64,000 nt of DNA from Treponema vincentii F0403 (GTDB lineage Bacteria > Spirochaetota > Spirochaetia > Treponematales > Treponemataceae): NCBI RefSeq assembly GCF_000412995.1, contig NZ_KE332512.1, forward strand, positions 999,847 to 1,063,846, given 5' to 3'. A model generated the notes under the pieces. It did no database searches, was not told the DNA's origin, and saw only the letters and a program-made list of their open reading frames with translations. Positions 20,786 to 30,053 of this stretch are shown here, in pieces. The first letter of the stretch is position 1, and each line of letters opens with the position of its first letter. A program made the position numbers and the translations under genes.

Positions 20786-21340
20786 TTAAATTAATTCAAC
20801 CTGAAGCATATCAACTTCGACAGGAGTGGTTCTGCCAAATATGGCAACCATAACCCGAAGCTTATTACGCTCGGCCATAACTTCTTCCACAGTTCCTGTA
20901 AAGGTATCGAAAGGACCTTCTATAATTTTAACCTGCTGGCCGGGTTCAAACATCTGAGCTGCCCGAGTTTTTTCGCCTTTAATCTCTCCGGATTTCTGCA
21001 AAACACTCTTCGCCTCATCAGCAGAGATCGACTGAGGGCGCGCATCCCCTACAACACCCAAAAAGCCTGTAACACCATGTATCCTTCTAATCGGAGTACA
21101 AACGCTCTTCCAGTTTACAGCAGGCAAATCCATTTCGATAAGAATATAGCCGGGCAAAAACTTTCGCCGGACAACCCGTTTCTTACCGTCCTTAACCTCG
21201 GTTAATTCTTCTTCGGGAATTTTAATTTCAGAGATAACACCGGCGGGAATCTCGCCGTTTTCTATCAACAGACGTATTGCGCGTTCTATTCTCTTTTCAT
21301 ATCCTGAAAAGATGTGCAGAATATACCATTCCTTAGCCAT
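20786..21340 (-). CDS. nusG: transcription elongation/antitermination factor NusG
   Basis: NusG binds RNA polymerase through its N-terminal NGN domain (KEWYILHIFSGYEKRIERA) and couples to Rho or ribosomal S10 through a C-terminal KOW domain (FEPGQQVKIIEGPFDTFTG). 184 residues is close to the standard 180. It follows secE with a 9-bp gap, the classic secE-nusG pair. Confidence 0.99.
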   Translation of the reverse strand: MAKEWYILHIFSGYEKRIERAIRLLIENGEIPAGVISEIKIPEEELTEVKDGKKRVVRRKFLPGYILIEMDLPAVNWKSVCTPIRRIHGVTGFLGVVGDARPQSISADEAKSVLQKSGEIKGEKTRAAQMFEPGQQVKIIEGPFDTFTGTVEEVMAERNKLRVMVAIFGRTTPVEVDMLQVELI

Positions 21341-21349
21341 AACCGTTCC

Positions 21350-21529
21350 TTAAAAGAACCAGCCAAGGCAAGCAACAAAGAAAGTATCAACAACACCAAG
21401 AAAAACAGCAACAAGAATGGTAGAAACAATAACAACCTTCACAGCAGAAACAACATCATCACGCGTAGGCCAAACCACCTTACGCAGCTCAGCAACACAT
21501 TCTTTTCCAAAAGTAATTATTTTTGACAT
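21350..21529 (-). CDS. secE: preprotein translocase subunit SecE
   Basis: A 59-residue single-span protein that stabilises SecY. The translation MSKIITFGKECVAELRKVVW then PTRDDVVSAVKVVIVSTILV shows the conserved ELRKVVWPTR amphipathic helix followed by one transmembrane helix. AAGGGG precedes the ATG. The gene was found by direct translation because it is very short. Its place before nusG is the usual one. Confidence 0.97.
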   Translation of the reverse strand: MSKIITFGKECVAELRKVVWPTRDDVVSAVKVVIVSTILVAVFLGVVDTFFVACLGWFF

Positions 21530-21550
21530 ATCTACCCCTTATTTATGAAA

Positions 21551-21623
21551 CAGGCCAGGAAGGACTCGAACCCTCAACATTCGGTTTTGGAGACCGACGC
21601 TCTACCATTAGAGCTACTGACCT
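21551..21623 (-). tRNA. tRNA-Trp (anticodon CCA)
   Basis: On the minus strand the 7-bp acceptor AGGTCAG/CTGGCCT (one wobble), D arm AGCTCTAATGGTAGAGC, anticodon loop with CCA and T arm GGGTTCGAGTCC fold as a cloverleaf of 73 nt including the discriminator G. The 3' CCA is not encoded. It lies between rpmG and secE within the operon, the usual place for a tRNA-Trp. Confidence 0.96.
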
Positions 21624-21669
21624 CTATTCAAAAGTCGCGGGCCATCGCAATCGGTCGGACTTCAAATAT

Positions 21670-21840
21670 TTATTTAACTTTTGTTTCTTTATGTACGGTA
21701 TGTTTACGATCAAACGGACAATATTTACTTAGTTCAAGCTTACCCTGAACATTCTTCCGGTTCTTTGCGGTTGTATAATTCTTCCGTTTACATTCAGTAC
21801 ATTGTAATGCGATAAGCTCAACAGATGTTTTCTTAGCCAT
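21670..21840 (-). CDS. rpmG: 50S ribosomal protein L33
   Basis: A 56-residue protein, [20 protein letters not shown] onwards, ending in [18 protein letters not shown]. The first zinc pair CTEC is present, but the second is CPFD, with one Cys lost, so zinc binding is probably impaired or absent. The frame stays open upstream across the tRNA-Thr gene; the true start is the ATG at 21840 after an AGGAGG site. Confidence 0.96.
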   Translation of the reverse strand: MAKKTSVELIALQCTECKRKNYTTAKNRKNVQGKLELSKYCPFDRKHTVHKETKVK

Positions 21841-21866
21841 CACAAACCTCCTATAAAAAACAAAAA

Positions 21867-21939
21867 AGCTTCCGAGCGGAATCGAACCGCTGACCCCAAC
21901 CTTACCATGGTTGTGCTCTGCCGACTGAGCTACAGAAGC
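21867..21939 (-). tRNA. tRNA-Thr (anticodon GGT)
   Basis: The minus strand reads acceptor GCTTCTG/CGGAAGC (one wobble), D arm AGCTCAGTCGGCAGAGC, anticodon stem CAACC/GGTTG with loop ATGGTAA (anticodon GGT) and T arm GCGGTTCGATTCCGC. 73 nt with the discriminator T; CCA is not encoded. It is the first gene of the long operon. Confidence 0.96.
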
Positions 21940-21952
21940 AGAATGACAGTTG

Positions 21953-21981
21953 AGAATACCAGAAGAATGAAAAAGTGTCAA
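21953..21981 (-). promoter_or_regulatory. near-consensus sigma-70 promoter of the tRNA/ribosomal/rpoBC operon
   Basis: On the minus strand TTGACA (21976-21981), exactly 17 bp, then TATTCT (21953-21958). The expected start is about 7 bases before tRNA-Thr. This is probably the main promoter for tRNA-Thr through rpsG. Confidence 0.85.
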
Positions 21982-22083
21982 GCAAAAATCAAAGCAAACG
22001 CATCAGATTTCCTGTAATCTACTCTTTTCTTACAACAGTTACAAGGGACTTATGGCTGCCGTAATACCCCCGATTGCGGAAGG

Positions 22084-22112
22084 TTGCAGTTTATCAAAAA
22101 ATCTAATATACT
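22084..22112 (+). promoter_or_regulatory. sigma-70 promoter for the gene at 22191
   Basis: TTGCAG (22084-22089), 17 bp, TATACT (22107-22112). It is divergent from the ribosomal operon promoter. Confidence 0.6.
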
Positions 22113-22190
22113 TTCGCCGTATACTGAAGCGTGAAACTAAACGGCGATTAAGCGCCGCATTGCAACGGTATATAATTTGGAGGCACAGGT

Positions 22191-22769
22191 ATGGCAACAG
22201 TTAAAGCGATGGATCTTTTTGAAGCGTATGCAAAACAGAAACTACCGATGGATCAAGGATATATTGTTTCGTCTTTCTTTAAAGAGGATTCCGCGTACAG
22301 TATTTACGAGATCGTTTCTTATGCAACCTTAAAGGATATTTACCTAACCGGCAACGGTTTAACCTTTCAAACAAACGGGAAAAAACTTTTTCTGTTCGTT
22401 GAACCCGAAAACTATTCCCATAAGTCTGTGGAGCCGTATTGCCGCGAACGCGACTTTCAGGTACCGCTACGGTTTAAAGATTCAAATATCATCACTGCAA
22501 AAAATCAATCAAAGATTATTTTCAGCAAGGAACCTCAAGAAGCGCTGTCGGCATTTACTGTCGTAAAACCTACCGGAATAAACTTCGCTTTTCTGTTTTA
22601 CCCGCTACCGGATGTATTCAAATCCATAGAAATGTTCTTTGAACAAACCCTAAATAAAGAAGCCGGAGTTCCGCTCCGTGACGCGCAAAATGCTGCAAAA
22701 GAATTCGCACTTTTAGGTTCAAAAGTTCTGACGTGGCCGAATCTGGAAGAACAAAACGCCGATAAATAA
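22191..22769 (+). CDS. conserved-looking protein of unknown function
   Basis: I do not recognise this 192-residue protein. It starts MATVKAMDLFEAYAKQKLPM after a strong GGAGG and has its own promoter, so it is a real gene. It has no signal peptide and no membrane segment, and looks soluble, mixed alpha/beta and cytoplasmic. Two short hydrophobic strands appear (KLFLFVEPENY and INFAFLFYPL). It stands alone between the ribosomal operon and a convergent AAA ATPase gene. No catalytic motif is visible. Confidence 0.75.
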   Translation: MATVKAMDLFEAYAKQKLPMDQGYIVSSFFKEDSAYSIYEIVSYATLKDIYLTGNGLTFQTNGKKLFLFVEPENYSHKSVEPYCRERDFQVPLRFKDSNIITAKNQSKIIFSKEPQEALSAFTVVKPTGINFAFLFYPLPDVFKSIEMFFEQTLNKEAGVPLRDAQNAAKEFALLGSKVLTWPNLEEQNADK

Positions 22770-22782
22770 TAGGGCACCTGCA

Positions 22783-22801
22783 AAAAACTCGGTTAGTTTT
22801 T
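22783..22801. repeat. CTCTAAAAACT-family hairpin after the 22191 gene
   Basis: AAAAACT, loop CGGTT, AGTTTTT, followed by AGAGGCTCTC as in the copy at 3174-3190. It lies between two convergent genes (the unknown gene at 22191 and the AAA ATPase). The arms are short, so termination would be weak. Confidence 0.5.
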
Positions 22802-22946
22802 AGAGGCTCTCAATAGCCCAAGCCGTCCTGATCTGCTCATTCTGGTAGGTCAGGCCGGTTTAAGAGCCATCCTATTACTATTAAACTACATTACTACTAA
22901 GCCGACGGATATTTATCCGCACTGCATACAGCAAAAAGCGCGGTAC

Positions 22947-24704
22947 TTATTTTTCGCCAAGGAGCTGTTTCAGTTCCTGTATTTCTGCAACCAATTTTGA
23001 ACGCTGAATATTCTGATACTGCTTGGGTAACATCTCTTTGCTGGTACACTCAAGCACTGCAACTAAATTCTGTAATTCAATATCATAGGGATAGGACGGC
23101 GGGATAAAATCATCGATTGTTTGTTCGATGTCTTCCGCCGTCAACATCATGCGGTTATCGGCACTTGCGTTCATTTTTGCCCTAACCAAAATTGCCTCGA
23201 TGTCCGCCCCCGATACGGAGAATTTCAGTTTTTTATTGATAATATTCGAAAAAGAAATATCCTTTGTTTTAATCTTCAGTTTCCGTTGCAGGGTTTCAAA
23301 AATTTCTATTTTTTCCGCCAGCGTGTCGGGATAAAAAAGAGCTAAGTGTTCTTCCGCTCTCCCCTGCCGTTTTAAGTCTATCGGCAATAGGTCAGGACGG
23401 CTGGTAATCAAAAACCAGATGATTCTTCCCCGATAGTCGGTATTACCCATAAAGTTTGCAATTTGTGCAAACACGCGGGAGGAACCGGCGCCATCCTGCA
23501 TTTTACGGTTCCCTAAAACGGCATCGGCTTCGTCGATCATCACCGCAACGGGAGACATTGCCCGTAAAATATTGAGCACTTTTTCCAAATTCGATTCGGT
23601 TGTGCCCTGCCATTGCGTATGAAAATTTTTAAGCCGCACCATCGGAATACCGATCTCCCCGGCAAATGCCGAAACGAGGAACGATTTGCCCGTACCGATC
23701 GGCCCGGAAATTAAATAGCCCATCGGAAGCACATCCGTTCTTCCCTGCTTGAGAGCCTTTGCCATGGACTTAAAACGCTTTTTTACAAATTCATGCCCTG
23801 CAATAAACGAAAGGTCGTGTTCCGTTTCCAAAAATTCCAACAAACCACCCGCTTCGTTTTCGATAATCTCTTGCTTTTTCTTGCGAAGATATTCAAATGT
23901 AATCGGTACGTCCTCGTTGTACGATTCCTTTGCCAGCTGATTAAGGTTTAACAAATTTAATCCCGATGTCAGCTTCCCTACCCGTTCCGCATTAAGAAGA
24001 CGTTCCAATAACAGCTCTCCCTTATCTTGCAGATATGTTAAAAAATGAATGCGGATTGCTTCCGATGGGAGAGGGATGGCAACTTTGACCGTCGAAGGAG
24101 AGGCTACGAGCCGAGAGTTAACGTCGGCAAGGTTTTCGGTCAACATGACAATCGAAATATCTTCATTGGTAAATTGAGGATCGTGAGACCAGCGGTTTAA
24201 GGTAACCAAACAGTAGCGGTCAACCGCATCGAGGTTCCCGATCTCCTCCGCAGGGATAACCGTTTCCGCATAATCGATAATAAGTACCATTCTGCGGCCG
24301 CTGCCCATATTAAGCGTAAAATATCGTTCAAGGTAAGCAAAGGCTTTGACGGGATCGCGGGAATAAAAATCTTCGACGGGAACTTCGGGGTATCGGCTGT
24401 GCATCGTTGCAATATAGGTTTGTTCCATTTCCTGCATACAAAAGGATACGCCGCTCGACTTATCGTAAAATACGATAATGTCCTTATTGCCGAAAATGAC
24501 TTCGGAAATATAGTCCCATATCTTTACAAAAACAAAATGAGCGCTTCCCCGGCGATTATGCGGTAAAAAATCGCGGATATTGCCATGTACAAAATAAAGA
24601 TTAACCGTTTCGGTACAGTATTTGGTAGCAAGCTCCTGCGCCCACGGCGGTAAATCGTGGATAAGCTCGCTATTGTATTTAATCAGTTTTTTTCCTGAAG
24701 ACAT
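22947..24704 (-). CDS. AAA ATPase with degenerate first and active second module
   Basis: 585 residues. The C-terminal AAA module is intact: Walker A GPIGTGKS near 334-341, Walker B VMIDEADA near 386-393, a sensor region IIWFLITSRPD and arginines in KRQGRAEEH. The N-terminal 280 residues have an AAA-like plan (LYFVHGNIRDFL, MVLIIDYAETVIP, ISIVMLTENLADV) but no Walker A lysine. This organisation resembles cytoplasmic AAA proteins of the Ycf46 type. A short coiled coil ends the protein. Substrate unknown; protein remodelling is the general role. It stands alone on the minus strand. Confidence 0.82.
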   Translation of the reverse strand: MSSGKKLIKYNSELIHDLPPWAQELATKYCTETVNLYFVHGNIRDFLPHNRRGSAHFVFVKIWDYISEVIFGNKDIIVFYDKSSGVSFCMQEMEQTYIATMHSRYPEVPVEDFYSRDPVKAFAYLERYFTLNMGSGRRMVLIIDYAETVIPAEEIGNLDAVDRYCLVTLNRWSHDPQFTNEDISIVMLTENLADVNSRLVASPSTVKVAIPLPSEAIRIHFLTYLQDKGELLLERLLNAERVGKLTSGLNLLNLNQLAKESYNEDVPITFEYLRKKKQEIIENEAGGLLEFLETEHDLSFIAGHEFVKKRFKSMAKALKQGRTDVLPMGYLISGPIGTGKSFLVSAFAGEIGIPMVRLKNFHTQWQGTTESNLEKVLNILRAMSPVAVMIDEADAVLGNRKMQDGAGSSRVFAQIANFMGNTDYRGRIIWFLITSRPDLLPIDLKRQGRAEEHLALFYPDTLAEKIEIFETLQRKLKIKTKDISFSNIINKKLKFSVSGADIEAILVRAKMNASADNRMMLTAEDIEQTIDDFIPPSYPYDIELQNLVAVLECTSKEMLPKQYQNIQRSKLVAEIQELKQLLGEK

Positions 24705-24840
24705 TCCCCGTCCCTCTCTTTACTACTACCATATACAAAAATAGGTAAAGATACAATAGAAACAAGAGGGGAGCGGATGTCCTTTGGGTAACTGATACCG
24801 ATAGATAAAATATCGTTATATTCTTACTGCGTATCGGTTT

Positions 24841-25431
24841 CTAAATGAGCTTTATCACCTTAAACTGAAATAACAAGGAGCCGAAAAAGAGGCCAAGCGC
24901 AATGCGGGCCAAGAGGATAATCACAATCGTCAGTATCAGTCGCGTGCGGTACTGCAGCGGTTTCTTTTGGAAAAAACCGGTAACCTTTGCAATAACGGGA
25001 CTTAAAAATCTATCTAAATTATACCAAAACGGAGAACTGCTTGACGAACCGAAAAGATCGTACCCCAGCCGGATAATCAAAAAGATGATCAGCAAATTCA
25101 ACATAAAGCCGATAAACGACCATACCAGTTCTATGATACTGACACAGAGCCCCCAAAGCGAAATGGTACCGGTCGTCAGAAGGGATGTGATAAGCTGCGC
25201 CGCAATGGACAAGATACCAAGCGACAAAACAGGAGAAAAATCAACCATACCAATGCGGGTAAATCTGAACCGTCTGAACCAATTCAAATAAGGATCACAA
25301 ATGGATGACAACATCCGACCGAATGATGAATATGCCGCAGAGGGAACCCACGACAGCAAAATCTTAATAAAGCATAAAAAGAGATAGACATTGATAAGCT
25401 GCCTAACAGTTAATAATAACGAACGCACCAT
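24841..25431 (-). CDS. YggT family membrane protein with two tandem repeats
   Basis: YggT proteins are small inner-membrane proteins with the pattern DPYL...RR, here CDPYLNWFRRFRFTRIG followed by DFSPVLSLGIL. The second half repeats the plan with RFLSPVIAKVTGFFQKK and a final hydrophobic helix. About five membrane segments in 196 residues, roughly double the single-unit size. The function of the family is poorly defined (envelope, osmotic stress). The gene stands alone between the phosphorylase and AAA genes. Confidence 0.8.
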   Translation of the reverse strand: MVRSLLLTVRQLINVYLFLCFIKILLSWVPSAAYSSFGRMLSSICDPYLNWFRRFRFTRIGMVDFSPVLSLGILSIAAQLITSLLTTGTISLWGLCVSIIELVWSFIGFMLNLLIIFLIIRLGYDLFGSSSSSPFWYNLDRFLSPVIAKVTGFFQKKPLQYRTRLILTIVIILLARIALGLFFGSLLFQFKVIKLI

Positions 25432-25514
25432 AGCAGGCTCCTCATATTAATCGGCAAATTTTACCGATCGCATTTCCGTATAACATACTGATTAAAATTC
25501 AAACCGTAAAGACC

Positions 25515-26261
25515 CTATCTATCTGCTGCAATTAAAAAACGCAGTGCTTGAACCGCAACACTGATGGCGGTACCGGTATCGTGAGCGACAGGATTATCCA
25601 AGCCTGCTTTGCCGCGTTCCTGATTAGCTGCAACTAAAAAGACTGAACCGCACCGCACTTTTAAGTATGATGCAACAATAAACAATGCCGCCGATTCCAT
25701 TTCCGATGCTTTGCAGCCCAGACGCAGCCATGCCTGCCACTTATGCTCCAATTCGTAGTTCACCGGCTTTGTGCTCGGCTCTCGTTGACCGTAAAAAGAA
25801 TCCTTACACTGCACAATCCCGGTATGATACGTTAGGCCGCGGGTTTTAGCTGCCGTAACAAGCGCATTAACAATATCCAAATGCGCCACTGCAGGAAATT
25901 CAATCGGCGCGTATTCTTTGCTTGTACCTTCGGCACGGACGGCGCCGGTTGCAATCACAATATCCCCGCCCTTCACGTTTAAATCCATTCCGCCGCACGT
26001 TCCGACGCGGATAAACGTATCGGCGCCGCACCGTGCCAGCTCTTCCATTGCAATAGAAGCAGAGGGTCCTCCGATACCGGTTGAGGTAACACTGACTTTC
26101 ACACCGTCTAAAAAACCGGTATACGTAATATATTCGCGCTTGTCGGCAATAAAACGGGCATCATCAAAATATTCGGCAATCTTTTTGCATCGTTTGGGAT
26201 CACCGGGCATAAGAACATACCGCCCGACATCCCCCGGCCGCAACCCTACATGCGGTTGCAT
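25515..26261 (-). CDS. nucleoside phosphorylase, uridine phosphorylase-like
   Basis: A PNP/UDP family enzyme that cleaves nucleosides with phosphate. The family blocks are [44 protein letters not shown] and the C-terminal [13 protein letters not shown] with the active-site Glu. [12 protein letters not shown] and the APIEFPAVA segment match uridine phosphorylase more closely than PNP. 248 residues is normal. No ribosome site precedes the ATG. It is downstream of dnaE, separated by a structured repeat that probably lies in its leader. Confidence 0.88.
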   Translation of the reverse strand: MQPHVGLRPGDVGRYVLMPGDPKRCKKIAEYFDDARFIADKREYITYTGFLDGVKVSVTSTGIGGPSASIAMEELARCGADTFIRVGTCGGMDLNVKGGDIVIATGAVRAEGTSKEYAPIEFPAVAHLDIVNALVTAAKTRGLTYHTGIVQCKDSFYGQREPSTKPVNYELEHKWQAWLRLGCKASEMESAALFIVASYLKVRCGSVFLVAANQERGKAGLDNPVAHDTGTAISVAVQALRFLIAADR

Positions 26262-26301
26262 GTCTAAATTTTCAGCGCAGCAGATGCCCCGCCTTTCCAG
26301 C

Positions 26302-26427
26302 GCTTTTGCAAATAGGCGGTGCAGATGCTAGGAGCCTAGCCGAAATAAAGCGGAGGCGTACTTGTTGTACGTCGAGCATTTATTTCGGCGTAGCGACAAC
26401 GCAGATGCCCCGCATATTTGCAAAAGC
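26302..26427 (-). repeat. nested-hairpin repeat element, copy A (after dnaE)
   Basis: Three nested inverted repeats. Outer: GCTTTTGCAAATA (26302-26314) with TATTTGCAAAAGC (26415-26427). Middle: GCCGAAATAAA (26339-26349) with TTTATTTCGGC (26379-26389). Inner: CGTAC (26357-26361) with GTACG (26367-26371), loop TTGTT. Between outer and middle stems are CAGATGCTAGGAGC and GCGACAACGCAGATG, shared with copy B. It begins on the dnaE stop codon in the minus direction. Arms differ from copies B and C but remain paired, which argues for a selected fold. Strand is given for the flanking transcript. Confidence 0.85.
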
Positions 26428-29400
26428 TATTCTTTCCAGACTTGGAGAACCCCAGATTGCTTCCCCAGCTGCTCGATAAATTCATCGGAAGAGGAAACTT
26501 TCAGCTGGGAAGAGCCCTTCACCTGATAGACGGTATCGTTATCGGTAATATGGATAAAAATATCGCAAGTGCCTTGTGCGCCGAAGAGGAAATCCTTGAG
26601 CGGCTGGAACTGTAAATCGGTTTCGATGAGCGGATCAAGCTCAAGGTGCACCTCTTTAATCGAACGCTCTTTCAGCTCGTCGATGCTGACCATCGATTCA
26701 ACGAGAAACGACGGCGTATCGCGCGAGCAGTCCACTTTCCCGATAAGGCCGCACACGGTTTCAGGCAGCGCATTGGCGCGGTTTTCTTCCCACGCCTTGG
26801 AAAAGAAGGTTAAATCGATGGTGCCGGTGCGGTCTTCAAAGGTGCCGAAGCCCATCCATTTACCGTTTTTAGTCTGATAGGGGCGGATACCGGTAATCAT
26901 CCCGACGATGGTATACAGCTTTTCCTTCTGCGCACGCCGGAAATTAATCAGCTCCAAGGTAGCGCTGCGGTCAATCGCCTTTTTGTACTCATCGAGGGGA
27001 TGGCCGGAAATATAAAAGCCCATCAGCTCTTTTTCGATACGGAGCTTTTCCTTTTGCGGCAAATCGTTGACCGGCCTAAAGGTAAAATCGGAAAACTCTT
27101 TAATGCCGGTGTCTTCAAACAAACTGGTTTGCCCGACCGCAGATCCCGCTTTTTTCTGCGCGCTGAACGCCATTGCCGCTTCAAGATTATCCAGCAACTC
27201 GGAACGGTTTTGCCCCAGCTTATCGAAGCATCCCGTTTTGATGAGCACTTCCAAGTTCTTTTTATTCACGGTGTGTAAATCCAGCCGGTCGAGAAAATCG
27301 ATAAACGACTTGTAGGGGCCGTGCGCGGTGCGTTCAGTGACAATATCGCGGGCAGCCTGCTCCCCTACCCCCTTAATACCGAGCAGTCCGAATACGATAT
27401 CGCCCTCATAGACCGAAAAATATTCTTCCGAGGTATTGATGTCGGGCGCATGGAGCGCAAGCCCCATCTTATTAGCTTCGCTGATATACTCCGGCAGTTT
27501 GTCCGTCGAGGTAATCTCGTTGGTGAGGTTGGCCGCCATAAATTCCGCAGGAAAATTTGCTTTGAGGTATGCGGTTTGATAGGCCAACACCGAATAGGCG
27601 GCGGCATGGCTCTTGTTAAACCCGTAACCGGCAAAGGGAATGAGGATTTCAAAAATACGGTCGGCGTCTTTTTCCTTAAAATTATTTTTTACCGCGCCTT
27701 CGATAAACCGCGTTTTTTCCTTTTCCATTACCTCTTTTTTCTTTTTTCCCATTGCGCGCCGCAGCAAATCCGCCTGTCCGAGACTGTAGCCGCCGATACG
27801 CTGCGCTACCTGCATAACCTGTTCCTGATAGACGATAACGCCGTAGGTTTCCGACAATATGTCTTCGAGGCAAGGGTCGGGATATTGAATTTTCGATGCA
27901 TCGAATTTCGATTCAATAAATTGATCGATATAGGCCATCGGCCCGGGACGGTAGAGAGCGTTTAACGCGATGAGGTCTTCTATTTTATCGGGCTTTGCAC
28001 GTTTCAAGATGTTCTGCATACCCTGACTTTCAAACTGAAAGACCGCGGCGGACTTTCCTTCGCCGAGCATTTTAAACGTCGCCGCATCCTGTTCATCGAT
28101 CTGCGCAATGGAGAAGTTCGCGTACTCCCCTCCCCGCTTTTTGATAAGGTCTTCCGTGTGCTTAATCAGCGTCAGCGTCTTGAGCCCGAGGAAGTCCATC
28201 TTTACCAAACCGCAATCTTCTATTAGATCCATCGTAAACTGAGAGGCGGTCTTGCCTGTCTTGGAATCCTTGTACAACGGCACATAATCGGTCAGCTTCG
28301 TTTTACCGATAACGATACCCGCCGCATGGAGACTCGTGTTCCGATTGAGGTCTTCAAGCTTTTCCGCAATGGAAAAAAGCTCCGTGTACCGCGGGTCGGA
28401 GCGCATTTCGGCGAGTTCGGGGACATCCGCAAAGGCTTTTTCAAACGTGAGCTTGGGATCGGAGGGCATCATTTTGGTGATGGCATTTACCTCGCCGAGC
28501 GGAATTTCCAACACCCGCCCGACATCCTTGATTGCGGCTTTCGGCTTCAATGTTCCGAACGTGATAATCTGCCCGACACTTTCATCACCGTATTTTCTGC
28601 GGACATAGTCGATAACCTCCTGCCGCCGTTCGAAGCAGAAGTCAACGTCAAAGTCCGGCATGGAAATACGTTCGGGATTAAGAAAGCGCTCAAACAGCAG
28701 CTTGTATTTGAGCGGGTCGATGTCGGTAATCCGCATCGCGTAGGCAACAATGGAACCCGCCCCGGAACCGCGCCCCGGCCCGACCGGAATGCCGTGCTCC
28801 TTTGCCCAGTTGATAAAGTCCCACACGATGAGGAAGTATCCGACAAAGTCCATCTTCATAATAATGCCGAGCTCGTATTCGGCGCGTTTGGTCATCTCTT
28901 CGGTAACGGGATTGTAGCGTTTTTTTAACCCCTCCTGCACAAGATGGGTAATGTATTCTTCTTTTGTCGCAAAATCTTCCGGTATTTGATACACGGGAAG
29001 GAGCGGTCCCGGCTGCGGAATTTCAAAATTGCAGCGCTCTGCAATACGGCAGGTATTGGACAGCATTTCGGGATAACCGGGGAAGAGCTTTTCCATCTCC
29101 TCCGACGATTTAAGATAGAATTGATCGGTTTCAAACTTCATGCGGTTGGTGTCGGAGCGGTTCTTTTTTGTGCCGATACAGAGGAGGATATCCTGCGCAA
29201 CCGCATCCTTTTGCTCCGCATAGTGAGCATCGTTCGTTACCACCATCGGCACGCCGAGCTTACGCGCCATCTCGATAAGCATCGGCGCAACCTTCTCCTC
29301 GTCGGCTATACCGTGCTTTTGCAGCTCGATAAAGTAATTGTTGATGCCGAATATGCTGCGGTAACGCCTGACATGCGCTTCCGCCTCAGCTTGTTTTCCT

Positions 29401-29858
29401 TGCAAAAGCAGCGACGGCAATTCCCCTGCAAGGCAGGCGGAAAGGCAGATAAGCCCCTCCGAATACTGCGTAAGCAGCTCTTCATCGATGCGGGGTTTGT
29501 AATACATCCCCTCGGTGTAGCCTTTAGAGCACAGCACCATCAAATTCCGGTAGCCTGTTTCAGTTTCGGCAAGCAGGATCAGGTGAAAGTATTTACGGAC
29601 GCCGGTATTGGTGTTCTCCGGCTTTCCGAAGCGGCTGCCGTTTGCAACATATACTTCGCAGCCGATAACCGGTTTTATCCCCTGCGCCTTGCATTCGCGG
29701 GAAAAGCGCAATGCTGCAAACATATTGCCGTGGTCGGTCAGCGCAAGGGCGGTTTGTCCGAGGTTTTTAGCGGTCAATATCAGTTTTTTTATGGAAGAAG
29801 CGCCGTCCAACAGCGAATAGTCGGAGTGCACGTGTAAATGAACAAAATCTTGAGGCAT
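26427..29858 (-). CDS. dnaE: DNA polymerase III alpha subunit
   Basis: The replicative polymerase, 1143 residues. An N-terminal PHP domain (HLHVHSDYSLLDGASSI), the polymerase core with the catalytic PDFDVDF motif near 400-406 and the GPGRGSGAGSIVAYAM block, helix-hairpin-helix, then an OB domain near the end (LYTIVGMITGIRPYQTKNGK). I use the ATG at 29858; a TTG two codons earlier is possible. No ribosome site is obvious. Its TAG stop sits at the edge of structured repeat A. Confidence 0.98.
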   Translation of the reverse strand: MPQDFVHLHVHSDYSLLDGASSIKKLILTAKNLGQTALALTDHGNMFAALRFSRECKAQGIKPVIGCEVYVANGSRFGKPENTNTGVRKYFHLILLAETETGYRNLMVLCSKGYTEGMYYKPRIDEELLTQYSEGLICLSACLAGELPSLLLQGKQAEAEAHVRRYRSIFGINNYFIELQKHGIADEEKVAPMLIEMARKLGVPMVVTNDAHYAEQKDAVAQDILLCIGTKKNRSDTNRMKFETDQFYLKSSEEMEKLFPGYPEMLSNTCRIAERCNFEIPQPGPLLPVYQIPEDFATKEEYITHLVQEGLKKRYNPVTEEMTKRAEYELGIIMKMDFVGYFLIVWDFINWAKEHGIPVGPGRGSGAGSIVAYAMRITDIDPLKYKLLFERFLNPERISMPDFDVDFCFERRQEVIDYVRRKYGDESVGQIITFGTLKPKAAIKDVGRVLEIPLGEVNAITKMMPSDPKLTFEKAFADVPELAEMRSDPRYTELFSIAEKLEDLNRNTSLHAAGIVIGKTKLTDYVPLYKDSKTGKTASQFTMDLIEDCGLVKMDFLGLKTLTLIKHTEDLIKKRGGEYANFSIAQIDEQDAATFKMLGEGKSAAVFQFESQGMQNILKRAKPDKIEDLIALNALYRPGPMAYIDQFIESKFDASKIQYPDPCLEDILSETYGVIVYQEQVMQVAQRIGGYSLGQADLLRRAMGKKKKEVMEKEKTRFIEGAVKNNFKEKDADRIFEILIPFAGYGFNKSHAAAYSVLAYQTAYLKANFPAEFMAANLTNEITSTDKLPEYISEANKMGLALHAPDINTSEEYFSVYEGDIVFGLLGIKGVGEQAARDIVTERTAHGPYKSFIDFLDRLDLHTVNKKNLEVLIKTGCFDKLGQNRSELLDNLEAAMAFSAQKKAGSAVGQTSLFEDTGIKEFSDFTFRPVNDLPQKEKLRIEKELMGFYISGHPLDEYKKAIDRSATLELINFRRAQKEKLYTIVGMITGIRPYQTKNGKWMGFGTFEDRTGTIDLTFFSKAWEENRANALPETVCGLIGKVDCSRDTPSFLVESMVSIDELKERSIKEVHLELDPLIETDLQFQPLKDFLFGAQGTCDIFIHITDNDTVYQVKGSSQLKVSSSDEFIEQLGKQSGVLQVWKE

Positions 29859-29966
29859 ACCCAAAACTATAGCAAAAAAGGCGGTATATGATAAGGGGCG
29901 GAAAAAGGGCGGAAGCTCCCGGCATGGAAGCCGATGTGATTATCTAAAACGACAAAAAGCTCCGCA

Positions 29967-29995
29967 TTGACATATCGGATACCTTAAAGTATTGT
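29967..29995 (+). promoter_or_regulatory. sigma-70 promoter for pcp
   Basis: TTGACA (29967-29972), 17 bp, TATTGT (29990-29995), about 50 bp before the pcp ribosome site. Confidence 0.75.
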
Positions 29996-30053
29996 AAACG
30001 CAATATATTTGGGTATCTCAAAAAAAAACGAAATTCTTCAAAGAAAGGTAGTG

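Noticed and set aside
21670-21981. 103-residue version of L33
   Set aside because: The extension translates the tRNA-Thr gene; the ATG at 21840 has an AGGAGG site and gives the standard protein.
28944-29837. 297-residue plus-strand ORF
   Set aside because: It is a shadow of dnaE in the opposite strand, with a composition expected from that.
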